A stretch of DNA of 64,000 nt from Aphelenchoides besseyi (taxonomy: Eukaryota > Nematoda > Chromadorea > Rhabditida > Aphelenchoididae): NCBI GenBank assembly GCA_024699855.1, contig JAMPIQ010000001.1, forward strand, positions 6,820,001 through 6,884,000, given 5' to 3'. Shown one piece after another: positions 1 through 12,350 of the stretch; within the stretch, counting starts at the first letter, position 1; each line of letters starts with the position of its first letter. The notes under the pieces were generated by a model. That model was given only the letters and a program-made list of their open reading frames with translations. It made no database searches and had not been told where the DNA came from. Position numbers and translations under genes: made by a program.

Positions 1-407
1 GTTTGTTGTTGTTATTTTGAAGTTCTTCGACGAATGAAAACCAATTACTCTAAGTGTGGACATCAGTTTCCGTTTCCTCAAGCAGGTTTCATATTTCCAC
101 AGACTTGAAATTATCTCCGACCTTCAAAGCAGAACGATTCCTGTTATTGATGTCTCTCAAGTGTTTTTACATTCAAAACTGAACATCAAATGAATTGGAT
201 TCTTTTTCATTTTGTGCACTTCAGCAGCCGCGCGGTTTTAAGTTCTCCACTAATCTTTGCGCCATTCTTGTTCGTTAATTCAAATTGGAGAATGCAAATC
301 CCACCATCGATGGACATTTTGTTAAAACGAGTTAATGACACTTATGTTACTTCTTTCAGTTTCCCTACAAACGTCCGTAAGTCCGTTTAACTAATGAGAA
401 CAACGTG
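1..407. other. 5' flank of the first GPCR gene
   Basis: No recognisable gene lies here. A 66-codon open frame at 190-390 holds an N-glycosylation site (NDT) and ends near a good donor-like GTAAGT at 377. It could be an upstream exon adding extracellular N-terminus to the GPCR, but its phase does not match the next exon with the best splice sites, so I left it out. Confidence 0.4.
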
Positions 408-1938
408 ATGGGTACGGACAGCAATTGGTGGTTGTCGATCATCTGGCAAACGATCTTCAGCGGTTTGTACTTTTTGGTGCCAATTGCTGGTGTCTCTCTA
501 AACTTTTATGTTCTAAAGAAGTTGGGCAAAATTGCTCGTTTGAATGGCTATCGATTCGAAACTTCGTCTGGAATTGCGTTGTTCGGAATGGCGGTTAGCG
601 ATTCGATATGTCTGATTTCGATTTTCACGCAGACGCTTTTTCACGTTGTCTTTCGTTTCTTGGACATTCGCGAAGGGAGTCAAGCGGCAACCTTCTTTTG
701 TAAAGTGAGTTCAACCATCAACGAATTACGATAATAGTCCTTCAGATTGATCTCTACGTTCTCCATACAACGTCTGCGTTTTCCGTATGGTCTTGGCTTG
801 TTCTTTCGATTCTACGTTACACGGCGGTTTTCTTCCCTTTTCGGTATCGGACCATCTGGAATCAACCACGTATAGCACTCATCTGTTTAATTGCATTCAC
901 AGCGACTTTCGAACTATGGATTTTGTTTTTTGTTGCGTATCAACCGCAACAACAGTCGTGTAGTGAAGCGTCCGGTACCAATCATATGATTATACAAGTG
1001 GGTTTTCTAATTGACAATCAATGAAGACAACAAATTCAGATGGCTCATCTGTTTGATATTAGCGTTCAGTACGTTCTCCCGGCTTTCATTCGTATTGTTT
1101 TGGACGGGGTCGTTTTGTTCCAGTGAGCTAAAAGGAATTAATTTGAACTCATTTAACTTGTAGTTGTTACAAACCGAATGTAGTAGAAGTTCCGATACAA
1201 ACTCGACGCTTTGGAATTAGTGCTCCATGTGGAAGCCACCCAAGTGACATGCTTGAAGGTCGAGCCAATTCAATGTCTCTAATACTGAGCTTGTCGAGAG
1301 TAAGCAAATAGCAATCATCGTAAACTATATGCAATGTTAGCAATCGAATAGTTCGATTCGTAATCATCCGATTCACAGCAAAAAAACTTCAATGATAAAA
1401 CGTTCGCTTATCATCTCAGTGTTGAACTTATGTTGCAATCTACCGGCACACGTAAGTTGTTGAATAATGTTTGTGCACAGAAATGTACTACCACCATAGA
1501 ATCAAGCGAAAGGTTGCGTTCTTAAAGAAAAATGCCAAATTTCCTTACCGTTTTTGTGCAAAGTAGCTCATTTTTTTACTGTTGTCGAGCATTTCTACGG
1601 ACAATCTTTATTTCAATGCTTTAGATTTTGCGTGCACTATGGACCATTGAAGCCGGAGAACGACTTCTACCCGAAAGATGGCTTATCTTCTTTGAAGGAG
1701 TATCTCAAATTCTATACTTCTCCCAATTCACATCGAATGCACTTTATCTCTCGTAAGGAATCTTAGAAGTCCGTACATTTAATTGACTGATGGTTGCAGA
1801 ACGACTATATACGAGACGTCGACAGCTCCAACCAGACCTTGTGCCTTGCTAACGACGCAGCAATCGAACAACTCGACAGTTACGATTTCAGCTCCCGGAC
1901 AATCCAACAAATCGATTCTTTACGCAGATTTTGTTTGA
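408..1938 (+). CDS. Rhodopsin-family peptide-type GPCR
   Basis: Seven exons (408-704, 746-997, 1040-1122, 1164-1299, 1341-1451, 1625-1752, 1800-1938) give 381 residues in frame. Seven hydrophobic segments are visible. TM2 holds GMAVSDS, TM3 ends in LRYTAVFFPF (a degenerate DRY region), TM6 carries NLPAH, and TM7 reads ILYFSQFTSNALYLS. Cysteines before TM3 and in the second extracellular loop could form the usual disulfide. NLPA(Y/H) in TM6 is typical of FMRFamide/neuropeptide-like nematode receptors, so this is probably a plasma-membrane neuropeptide receptor; the ligand cannot be named. The tail is Ser/Thr/Gln rich. The next gene starts 239 bp downstream on the same strand. An extra upstream exon is possible. 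Confidence 0.85.
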
Positions 1939-2177
1939 ATATTACGATACGTGTATTCTTGGAGATCATTCCACGGGTTCTTTTTCAAAGATCTCTACCG
2001 GTCTTTTATTTGTTGTTAATCAAGTTTCCGTATAAATCACACAATTCAATAACTTGGTACTATACTGCGATTAGAAGAGCGGAAATCAATAAGCAAAATT
2101 CGATCAACACGCTTTCTATCAACGTTAAAAACAGGAAAATTATTTCTATAATCACACCACTGGAACTGATAACTTCG

Positions 2178-3017
2178 ATGGCCGAATTTCCCGAACTTGG
2201 AGTGCATTGCTCAGTGAAAACATGTAACAAATTAGGTGAATCGAACGAGTTTTCTTGCGAACATTTTGTTGCAGATTTCTTTCCATTTTTGTGCAAACTC
2301 TGTAAGACTTTCTATTGCTCTGACCATCGATTTGAACATCCGTGCAGACCAGACGAAAATCAACTGTTACGCGTGGAAAAGTCGTCGAGTGGACAACTAA
2401 AGAAGTTTCTCTGCTCTATGTCAGGATGTTTCAACACCGAATACTCAAAAATTGAATGCTCGCAGTGTCAACGACATTTCTGCATGACGTAGGCTTATAA
2501 CGGTTGTCTATCATCTGAAAGTTTAGACACCGGCAATGCGAAGATCACGAGTGTGAAGCTCTGAAACGAGAAGCAAAAGTTGCCGAGAAACCGAGAGTCG
2601 AAATTGCACCTGCTCCACTGGTTAAGGTTCCAAAAATGGTAACTTCCATGAGTTCATTTCAAATACAACTTGAATTTTTAGCATAAAGATCCCCAGCAAC
2701 AGGCAATGGCCGACAAAGTTGCGGTGATGCGTTTGAAATCCAGAAATCCGTGCAAAATCCCACCGGATGAAGTGATCATTGTGTTCGTCAATCTCGAAAA
2801 CGAAGATCGTCTTCCATGTATGCTCTCCAAGAAATGGACCGTGAATCGATGTCGAACATCAATAGTCGAACAATGCAAATTGACCAATCCGACGAACTTG
2901 GTTTTGTACCACATTGTCGGCGAATCGAATGAACTTCAACCACTGAACATTGAGATCATGGCTAACACCTGTTTGACTACCATGCAAGACGTTTATTTGC
3001 TACCTCAACGGGAATAA
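2178..3017 (+). CDS. ZFAND1: AN1-type zinc finger protein, ZFAND1-like
   Basis: Four exons (2178-2235, 2275-2488, 2527-2638, 2682-3017) encode 239 residues. Two AN1 zinc fingers lie in the N-terminal half (Cys/His series such as CKLCKTFYCSDHRFEHPC, and CSQCQRHFC followed by HRQCEDHEC). A lysine-rich linker leads to a C-terminal ubiquitin-like segment of about 100 residues. The order AN1-AN1-UBL matches ZFAND1 (Cuz1 in yeast), which links the proteasome and p97/VCP to protein quality control and arsenite stress granules in the cytosol. The polyadenylation hexamer AATAAA overlaps the stop codon at 3013-3018, and the next ATG is only 40 bp away. Confidence 0.88.
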
Positions 3018-3057
3018 AGTCGTTCTTTGTGTCCTTCATTTACTTTTTGGCGTCTTC

Positions 3058-5428
3058 ATGTCGCGGTTTGTTCTTATCGTTGTGATTTCTTTGGTTTGTA
3101 TCGTTGACTCCATCGTATTTCACAAGAAATTCGGATTCCACAATCAACAGAAAACGGCAAAAACTGATGTACGACGCAAACAAGGTTCGTTGTACTTAAC
3201 AGTCTGATGATTTCCCCTTAAAGGACTTGTGGAAAGATCGTACAGAATTCCGTGGCTGCCTCGACTGCCAACCGTTCCAACCGAATCACCGCTTCGTTTA
3301 ATTGCTCAGAATGCCAATGAAAAATACGACATTTGCAACACACAACAACCGTGTGTGAACGGCGGATGGTGCACACAAGAAGGAAATAGCTATTTCTGTG
3401 ACTGTCGACCAAAATTTTACGGTAAGAACTGCGAGTTTCTGGCCGAAGAACGGGCTTGTACATCGAATTTGTGTAAAAATAATTCGACATGTTACACGTA
3501 TGTCAGAATACTTCAAGCGGTTTTCAATGGATGTTTAGGGTGGAAACAAATCTGTTGCAACAAACAAACGGAAGTGATGCTGATCCGATTATTAGCCGAC
3601 CTGAATATCGGTAATTAATGAGGATATGTCACAGATATTTTCGTTTATAGATGTTGGTGCAAACGTGGATTTTATGGACAGCATTGCGATTATACGGAGT
3701 CGATGCGTAATTGTGCCGAAGATATTTGCAGGCACCACGGTTTAGTTGAATACAATAATGAAGACAATCGGTTGACTTGCTCTTGTCGCTGTGAACCTTT
3801 CTATTCTGGAGAAAACGTAGGTGTTTAAAGAATTTAGTAAACAGTTATCGGTTTAGTGTGAGATTGTTAGTCCTTGTCGGGATCACATTTGTGTCAATGG
3901 TGGGATGTGTCAATTGAATTCGACTGGAAATCCTTATTGCGAATGTCCGCCAATTGTTCAGTTGTCTCCGAACGTCAAAGTTTCTGGTACTAAATGATAT
4001 ATATTCAACTGTTGTATTGCAGTTTAGGTGCTCATTGCGAGGATGTTTGGTTTCCGGATGAGATACATGAAGAAGAAGAATGTCGACCATGTGCAACAAA
4101 CTTTACGGAATTTGTATCTTGTTTGACACAAAATGGAATCGAAGAGACAAAACTCTCGACTTGGTGGTCGACATGTGATGAAGAACTTGCTGAGTGTTTT
4201 ACAAAGAACTTGACTGAAGCGAACTGTTTGAACAATGGCACATGTACCGCCGTGGTTGAGAGTCGTATGTTTCTCATGACTTCACTATTACCTATTTACT
4301 TTTAGTACCTACTGATGACGTTGATTTATCTCAAAAATTGTTCTTACTACCTCATTGCGATTGTCCGTCAGAGTACGAAGGAAATTTCTGCGAACGGCGA
4401 GTTTTCGATCCGTGCACCAATTTGACGGCAGATGAACAATGTCTGCACGGGAATTGTTCTTTTAATGCCGCTGATCGTACAATGCAGTGCATGTAAGTTG
4501 TGAGTTGGGCTCGTTAATTTGTTTTAGTTGTGAAAACGGATATTACGGTCCCCAATGCGAATTCGAACGTCCATGCACTTCGTATGATTGTGGAGATGCG
4601 TTGTGTATCGAACTGCGACATGAAGGCACGAACGAAGAGTATCCGGTTTGTGTTTGTAATTCAAGTCAGGATGTGGACAATACAAGTAAGTGGAAAATGT
4701 TTGTTTCATTTGCTTCGGTGTTTTTAGCTCATCGTTGTTCGAATTTACATTACGCCGCATGCCGTGATGAACTTGGAAGTCCACGATGCAAAAACGACGC
4801 GTATTGTTATCCGTGTGCATTCGATGAAACGGAAAGTCCACCGATTTCAACGTGCAGTTTCAACGACACAAACCGAGGATTTCGGTGTGTTTGTACGCCC
4901 GGATTTGCATCACCGTTTTGTGATCGATTGTTGGGACCTTGTGATGAGAATCGCTGTAGAAATGGTGCCAAGTGTAATGCTCTTTTTAATGATACTCTTG
5001 AATACAAGTAGACAATTATTTGAAAATTTTATCTGAAGTCGAAAATTTAGATGCGACTGTTTGAAGGGTTATGTTGGAGAATATTGTGAGGTTGCACTTT
5101 CTGCTTGCGATCGACTTGGTGATTTGTGTGTTCACGGAAAATGTGTGAACGATAGAAATCTTCGACGTGGGTTTTTATGTGAATGCGATGAGTCACATGT
5201 TGGTATCAATTGTAATACGACTAAATCCCGATCTATTACTCGTTACATTGAAGTGAGTTGGTCTATTGGAAGCTGTAAGCAACTCGATGCTTTCAGAAAC
5301 ATTTTGTTTGGTGTTATCCGTCTATTTTATTTGTTATATTGATAACTGCATTAGTCATAGCTCTACTGCTCAAAGAATTCTATTGGGAAAATTCATCCAA
5401 AACCACAATCTCGCTGGCTGCTCAGTGA
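3058..5428 (+). CDS. Multi-EGF type I membrane protein
   Basis: A signal peptide (start MSRFVLIVVISLVCIVDS) is followed by about ten EGF-like modules, for example PCVNGGWC...CDC and NRCRNGAKC...CDCLKGYVGEYC, with a Cys-rich, N-glycosylation-rich insertion after the fourth. A single membrane span (LFVILITALVIALLL) lies near the C terminus with a cytoplasmic tail of about 20 residues. First exon is 3058-3184 and the second begins at 3224; all introns are short. No DSL, laminin or protease domain is seen, so it is neither a Notch ligand nor Notch. A cell-surface adhesion or signalling role is likely, but no specific ortholog is recognised. It starts 40 bp after the preceding stop codon. Confidence 0.8.
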
Positions 5429-5618
5429 CTTCATGGAATAAAAGTTCAATTATTTCCTCGTTTTCCGGATCTAAATTTCCGCTTTTGATTTACGTTCTTA
5501 CTCGCGAGATTGTAGCAAATACGCGTCGTAAAAGTTTTCACAGAGAAATAACGAGTATTTTATTCAGAGTACCTGGATCCCTTTGTTCCAGATGTTTCCA
5601 CGTTGAATTCCAGAACAA

Positions 5619-7247
5619 ATGGTGACTGAAGAGGTCGAATTGACGGGTAGCCTGGAAGCCGATGAGACTTACCAATGTAAAATTTGTTCTGCTCATGCAA
5701 CTGGTTTTCATTTCAACGCTCAGGCTTGTAGTGCTTGTGCGGCCTATTATCGAAGAGCTGTGGTATTGGCGAGAAGTTACAAATGCGTCACTGGAAAGAA
5801 TGAATGTGTTATCTTCTACAGTATAGCTTTTCGTCTTCTTGTCACTAGTCATCAATATATTTGCAGAAGAACGTTCGTTGTGCAAAAGATGTCGATTCGC
5901 AAAGTGTGAAGAGATGGGTATGCGAAAAGACTGTAAGTTTTTCGAGGTTAACAGCTGTTTTATGCATGTGTTACAGTAGTACAGATACCCCAGAAAAACG
6001 AACGAAAGTCTTCGCGATCTTACTTCACTAAATCGGGACTGAAACGAAACAAAAGATTTGCTGTTATCAACGTTGCTGTCGATGTGCCGCAAAATTCTGA
6101 ATCGATTCCACCTCCGTCAGTTGAAGGATCAGATTCTCCAGTTGTGAAAAATGAAACTCGTAACCTTGAAACGGCAATAATAACGTTTAAACGTTGGCAT
6201 TTTAGCGAGCAGCTTTTCGAGTGCTCAATCGTCTCCAAGCGAACGTGCTCAGAACAAAACCGAAATCGACATTTTGTCGCGTTTTGTGGCCGAAGAAATG
6301 CGAATATCCGAACGTCGTCGAATTATGGTATGATACGTTTAGAAACGTACAAGCTTCTTTTTCAAGTTTTGTGAAAGACCGGTGTCCTCACTATTGGGAT
6401 TGAATCGCGATTGTCCCTTCGGAAAAGACGACATAAAACCGCTACGTTTCCGCAATTTTCGACGATCAATTCGAATTCATATCCTTTTGATTTACGAATG
6501 GCTTCGCGTCTGGCCTTCCTTCACCGATGAGTTGGATTCAACTGATCAGATCACGTTCTTTCGTAAATGTGCTCTGTATCACACGTTGTTGGATCCGATT
6601 TGGATTTCGATTCAATTTGGTGATCCGGAAAAATTTGTTTTACAGAACGGTGGCTACTTGAGTGTATCCATAGACTCAGATAAAGGATCAGATGATGGTT
6701 GGCAAGATGAAGAAGAAATCAGTCGGGAAAACAAGAAACGGTTAATATTACACTTTTGACCGTACACTTCTGTTGCTTTTCTAGAATCTATTGGCCATTA
6801 CTCAATCGCATTAAGTCGGAAATTTTGGATCCCATGAAATGTTTGAATTTATCATTTGAAGAATTCGTTGCGTTAAAAGCGTTCGTATCAATGCAAATGT
6901 GTAGGTGGAACATTAATCGTTATTAGTCAAGGTCTATTATTCAGCGGCATCGGATATCTCAGAGAGTGGTCGTCCGGTCCTGCGACGTGCTCTGGACACA
7001 CTGTCCAGTTCGCTCTATCAAACGTATCCACAGAGCATGTCGGATCTTGAGAAGGCAGAGCGTTTAGGCTCCGTGATTATGTTGATTACTCCAATCTTCG
7101 TTATTGGCACTACTTTTGTTGAACAACATCATCTGGTGACCTTTTTTGATATTTGGCAGTAAGTTAGAAGACAAACAACTTCTCTATTTGTGCGTATGTT
7201 TCAGACTGGATTCTATACTAGTCGAGTTCTTAAAAAATCGCGTTTAG
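5619..7247 (+). CDS. Nuclear hormone receptor, nematode supplementary type
   Basis: Eight exons (5619-5820, 5867-5932, 5977-6159, 6206-6327, 6367-6740, 6785-6900, 6945-7158, 7205-7247) encode 439 residues. The DNA-binding domain begins at about residue 19: CKICSAHATGFHF, then the P-box-like CSACAAYYRRAV and the second zinc module LCKRCRFAKCEEMGM. The CxACAAYYRR P-box is typical of the expanded nematode supplementary receptors rather than of conserved NR1-NR6 classes. A basic, Ser-rich hinge leads to a ligand-binding-domain-like helical region ending LDSILVEFLKNRV, which could serve as an AF-2 helix. It is a predicted ligand-regulated transcription factor; target and ligand are unknown. The gene ahead stops 190 bp upstream. 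Confidence 0.88.
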
Positions 7248-7868
7248 TCGACCGTAGATGTAAATATCTTTCCAATTTCGGCCGTAGAGCAACGTCATAC
7301 CATCAAGTTCGTTCATCGTGTAGATTTTTGTTCGAAATAAATCAGTGCCATAGTATTAAAAGGTCGTTTACAAACCCAATTGAAATTTACGAGTCAAATC
7401 GAAACCAAACTCCGACAAGAAACAAGCGACTTTTTGGCTTTTCGTTCTTCGAACGGGCAGCTGTAACCGACGGGAAAAGAAATCGAGGCTCAAACGTCCA
7501 GCGGACGTAGCAGAGTTTGTCTCCGAGTCGTCTTTCTGCTGAGTTGGGATTTACGCTGATTGTCTGATCATTTCGATCATAGCCCTTTACCTATTCGACC
7601 GCGTCAAATCTATCAACCGATTCGCGTTCTCCACTGGTCACTTTTTTGCTGAAACAACTCACAACCAATTTCGTAATTTCAAACTTATTTTTGTTTACTT
7701 CCAATTTGGTTTTGTATCGATTTGAACTGAAAATTTTTTCCTTCAATCTATTCTCTACTTTACTCATCATCTCATTGTTCGACGTTTTTCTGTTAAGATC
7801 GTTTTCGTGCATTTGAGTTCAATTGTCCTGGACTGCTGTTATTAAGGTCCTTTGCAGTCGTTGTGAAA
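7248..7868. other. Intergenic, promoter of the FXR gene
   Basis: This holds the 3' end of the nuclear receptor (possible poly(A) hexamer near 7337) and the promoter of the FXR gene. Open frames here have no family features and are treated as chance. Confidence 0.5.
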
Positions 7869-9770
7869 ATGGAAATCGAAGTTCGCCAACAAAACAGTCT
7901 TTACGCCAATGCGGTGGTTCGCAAACTGAACGAGTCGGGTATCCACGTTTCCTACGAAGGTCAATGGAAAAACGATGAGACCGTTCCGTTCGATCAGTGT
8001 CGTGCTGTTCTTCGACCGGAGACGACAAAACCGGAGTTCAAAAAGGGCGACGTGATTGAGGTAAATGATTGAACTGTTTGAATTATTGCTGTTGACTTTT
8101 CAGGCCTGTTTCCAAGCCAAAGGACAACCGTGCCGACTGTGGCAGAAGGTCCGAATCATTGACGTTCGCGGCGATTTTGTTGTTGTTGAAGATGCAGAAA
8201 AGCCGGGAAACAGCGATGTGACTCCAGTGGACTCGTGTCGGCCATTGGGTCGAATCACTACGTTGAAGTTCGAAATGTTTAAAAGCACTTCGATCGATGT
8301 TCCCAAAGAATTGAAACGCTATTTCCGAGATCCCAGTTCTCTTACAGATCTGATCGATTCGGTTAAGAACATTCACGTCGAATACGACGAAAATGAGTCA
8401 AAGTTGAATGTCTGGGTACGTGAAAATATTTGTGTGAATTGTTCAATTAGCAATTTCAGAGTCACTTGTCATCTGCCATTCGTCGAGCGATCACCTTGAA
8501 AGACATTTACATCAACGATTGCAAACAGAAATTCCAGATGTTAGAGCGAAAAGAAGAAGCTCATCGTGCTCTTCAAAACAGCGATAGCGGTGCTCCGTTT
8601 ACCGAAATCTTTTCTGTAAGTTTTACGATTACCGTTCTTTTATTCCAACAAATCTCAGGTAGCAACGGATCTCATGGGTTTAGCAATTGGAAGTCATGGA
8701 GCGAACATTTTGAGTGCACGACAAATACCGGGAATTCAGGACATTGTATTGGATGAAACTGCAGACACCGGAAATTGCGTCTTCAAGGTATGTAGCATTC
8801 ACGTTGAAATCTATTTGAAGTGTTCAGATTTACGCGAATGATCTTGATGCAGCGGAACAAGCTCGTTCGCAACTGGAATTTGTATTTGAAGGGGTTGCTG
8901 TGCCTCGTGCAATGGTTGGCAAAGTGATTGGAAAGTTGGGAAAGACGATTCAAGAGATTGTTGACAAATCGGGTGTAGTTCGCGTTCAAATCGATGACGA
9001 GACAATTCAAGTGAGCTGTTCGATTAAACAACCGGTTTTATTTTAAAATTTAGGCCGAAATGGTCGATTTTCAATTCACTGGAACTAAGGAATCAATTTC
9101 TCTTGCCAAACTGCTTATCGAATACCACATAAAGCATTTGCAAGAGTTGGATGCGCTTCGTGAATCGCTCGAAGACATGAACCGCAAACTACATCCTCGT
9201 GGATCGACTCCCGTCTACAACGGCTTTTCCAATGGACGTCAGAACGGAAATGATGGACTTCCACGACCGGCCGATCGCATGAATCGTCGTAGTGGACCTC
9301 GTCGAAACTTCCCAGTTCGCGGTGCTAACGGCGTTCTTCCTGATTCAAGTAGGTTTTCGTTTTGGCTTCAAGTGCAGTGGTGCGTTTGCTTAAGTTGAAA
9401 TCCGTTATGCAAATTAACATGCTTTTTGTTAACGTGTGTTCGAATTTTAGATCGACGCATTCAAGGTTCATCACAGCCTCAATGGCGTCAGAATCGTAAG
9501 TTTTGTTGTGTGTTGTGCTTTGCGTTCTTTTGCATTCGAATTCGTCGTCTAACTGAACGATGTTTAGAAAACGGTGAGGAAGAGCAACGTCAGGAATCAG
9601 TCGAACAAAAGCCGGAACCCGAGAATTCGCAGAAAAAAGCCGGTGGTGATGCGAAATCGACGGAAAACGCGTCGAATTCCGTTGAAAACAACGTCAAAAA
9701 ACAACCGCAACAGCAGGGCCGTCGAGCTCCGAAACCAAATCGTCGACGTCAAAAGGTAAACGGCAACTGA
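7869..9770 (+). CDS. FXR1: FMRP/FXR family RNA-binding protein
   Basis: Eight exons (7869-8060, 8104-8415, 8460-8615, 8659-8787, 8828-9010, 9054-9348, 9451-9495, 9568-9770) give 504 residues. Two N-terminal Agenet/Tudor repeats are present ([20 protein letters not shown] and [18 protein letters not shown]). KH1 carries [18 protein letters not shown] and KH2 carries [20 protein letters not shown], both close to the FMR1/FXR consensus. The C terminus is low complexity, rich in R, G, Q, N and E, with only weak RGG character. The family binds mRNA on polysomes, represses translation and regulates neuronal and germline mRNAs. Start chosen at the ATG giving MEIEV, two codons inside the longest frame. 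Ortholog-level choice between FMR1 and FXR is not meaningful here: invertebrates generally have one gene. Confidence 0.93.
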
Positions 9771-10405
9771 GCGATGACTGTAACTGGGAGTCGATTTGAG
9801 GCCGACGATTAATCGCATTGTTGCAAAAAGACGTATGTCGTTCCATCAAAATTTTGTGCATTCAGAGCCAAATTGATGTTGTTGATTTCAATTTTGTGTA
9901 ATTTCTCTGTTAATAGTCCCGACTTTTCTGTATCATTTCGCTCAATTTTTTAGCTTTGTTGGCGCTTAAAAGTTTATGTCCGTACATTGAGTCTTGTTGT
10001 ACTGTTTCGGAACATTTTCGTAATGATCATTAAATTGCTGTTTCAGTTCTTGTTATCTCTTCATACTTTACGGCTTTGTGTTGCCTTCAAATCTTTAGTC
10101 CGTCCATTTTTACGCAATTTCACAAACTTGTTTGGGTATTGAAACTGCGAACAGAAATTTGTTGTTGTTGGCTCCTTACCATAAGATGTTGACAGGGTTT
10201 CTTTTAAACTTAACAACGTTCGACTTGTTTGTGGGTTCAGAACGATTGGCATTGGAACGTTGTTTACGCGCTTTCTTGTTGTTATTCATCGTGGTATATG
10301 CAAATAAATGGCATAAATACATCAATCATTTTGTTCGTTTACATTTGGTTTAATTCCTATACACAAAAACTGACTGCTGACCAGAAAAATAACGTTGTTT
10401 GTAGA
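9771..10405. other. Intergenic, 3' UTR of FXR and promoter
   Basis: AT-rich stretch with T runs; no gene or RNA gene recognised. ATTAAA-like poly(A) candidates occur near 10030. Confidence 0.5.
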
Positions 10406-11585
10406 ATGAGTCGACAACGAAAATCTTTGTACCCCGACTTGTCGGGCGAATTGAACGGCTCAAAGAACTCGTATAGGTACATAAGAAGTCTACGAATCGT
10501 TTAATGAGATTTTCAGTTCGTACGGCAACCGATCGAACGAGGACGACAATCTTACGGACGACTCGAGTGCTTCTTTAAGACGTAGCTATTCATCTCGTCG
10601 AGTTGAACACAGTAATCGCACTCGCACCACCGACCAATCAAGCAGTTCGATTTTCGATGACAGCAGATCGTTTTCCCAAATCTTTTCCAACTTCTGTACT
10701 GAAGGATTGTAAGCAGACGGTCTGTCTTCCGATCTTAACTTTTTTACAGGAATGAACTGGAAAGTTTGAAAAACGATCCAGTGGATTTCGTTGAACGTTG
10801 GATTGAGTACTTAAGTGAGAGTAGAACTGGAAAAAGTGAGTTGATTATCACTCTTATTAACTTACAGCATTTTCAGTAATTGCCATTTCTCTTGCCGTCG
10901 TTTTGATCATACTTCTTTCATGGCTATTTGTTCATCCGTCAAAACAGAACAAAAATATTTCGAATCAACAGCGAAACGAAGATCTCATGCGTTCGATCGA
11001 GTTGCTACTCAACAATAACAACGACAAACTTCATCGTTCGCTCAAATACGCTGTTCGAGTTTTATCCCAAGTAGAACCTGAAGCCACAACCAAGCCACCA
11101 GTTATCTTCTTGTTCGCTGGAGCTCAATTGAAAGCGAATATGTTGATTCGCAATGTTAGCCTCGCGATTCGGCAAAACTCAAACGTTTTCGTTTGGGAGC
11201 AAGATCTGAACTCGGCAACAAGCCGAATAGAACTGGAAACAACAGTTTTTACGGCACTTGCTTCTGAAGTTTCCAAGCAACGTCGTCTTCTCGTTTTGTA
11301 CAACATCGATCAACTGGACAATTCGGCGCCGTTGGTTTTGCATAGTTTGGCTGATGCCGAAAGCTCCCCCTTCAAAGGAATTGTGATCATTGCGACCATC
11401 TCACTGTCTGATGATTCAACGATTCGATGTAGTGAAAGAGTTTCTAAGTGAGTTAGATAGTTTAATTGAAGACCTTATCCTCTTTCAGACACCTTCTTTC
11501 CGCATGGAAATCTGCAGATTTATCCGATGATCAAGTTCATCCGATCATTTCGCGTATGAATGGCATCTCTGTGTGCTTAGACTGA
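10406..11585 (+). CDS. Torsin cofactor LAP1/LULL1-like (TOR1AIP)
   Basis: Five exons (10406-10476, 10517-10708, 10750-10835, 10877-11447, 11489-11585) encode 338 residues. The first ~125 residues are hydrophilic, Ser/Arg/Asp rich, and would be nucleoplasmic or cytosolic. One membrane span follows (IAISLAVVLIILLSWLFV), then a lumenal domain that reads as a degenerate AAA+-like fold: PPVIFLFAGAQ in place of a Walker A, LLVLYNIDQLDNSAPLVLHS, IVIIATISL, and a C-terminal GISVCL close to the GICL end of LAP1. LAP1 and LULL1 activate torsin ATPases in the perinuclear space or ER by supplying an arginine finger. Assignment is by fold-level motif matching, so moderate. Confidence 0.75.
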
Positions 11586-11790
11586 AAGTGATACATCATT
11601 TTTAAGCATCAAATGATATCAAACATGTACAGTTCAAACGGTTGTTTTTCTAACGGGTCATGAAACTTGCTCCTATAGCTGTTGCCATTTTTAAATAAAA
11701 CACTTTAAAGAAACGGCGGTCAAATTCGAATCCTCAAAGATAAATTCATTTTCTTTTGCGTGATCAGTTGGTCTCAACTTCTGTGTTGCG

Positions 11791-12096
11791 ATGAGCTTAT
11801 CGACTTCAACCTCCGAACCACAGATCTTTAGCGAAGCTGACGAACAGTTTCAAGCCAAAGACAAGGAAAAGATCACTCGTGCATTGAAAACTGCAATGCG
11901 TGTCTACTTGAGTAAACGAGACGCCAATTCGACTCTGAGCATGACAGTCGACTTTGCCAACGCAATTCAATCATCGAATCCGTTGATAGTCTACCGGTTT
12001 GTTCAATTCATCAGGTTCGAAAACTTCAAACATTTTAGAGCTCCAAACGTGAAAATCGAATTGAAACCCGCGAAATCGAGCGATCCAAACAAGTAA
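11791..12096 (+). CDS. Small orphan protein, 87 aa
   Basis: Two exons (11791-11996, 12039-12096) joined by a 42-bp GT-AG intron give 87 residues in frame. The protein is hydrophilic, with a predicted helix in the middle (KEKITRALKTAMRVYLSKRD) and a Lys/Pro-rich end. I do not recognise the family. The proper splice sites, the strand agreement with neighbours and the 205-bp spacing after the LAP1-like gene support it as real. Confidence 0.6.
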   Translation: MSLSTSTSEPQIFSEADEQFQAKDKEKITRALKTAMRVYLSKRDANSTLSMTVDFANAIQSSNPLIVYRFVQFIRFENFKHFRAPNVKIELKPAKSSDPNK

Positions 12097-12350
12097 TCAC
12101 AATTTATTTTGTAGTTTGTTTCTACAGTGAGTGCCAAATAAACTTTTCTGTATTACTCGTGTGTGTTGCGGGCTTGCAAACAACGAGGAGGTCACACAAT
12201 AAGGTGGAACTCACTATAATTTGATCGACTTCTTATCTTTAAGTTTCATAACTGCGAGCGCTCTCACAAGCCATTTCTCCTACTTGGCATAAGCAGAGCA
12301 ACCGATTTCTCTCCGACTTTCCTTGATCTCTACTTTCAATATTCGATTTG

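Noticed and set aside
7190..7510. 106-codon frame after the nuclear receptor
   Set aside because: It overlaps the last receptor exon in another frame and the rest has no coding features; treated as 3' UTR.
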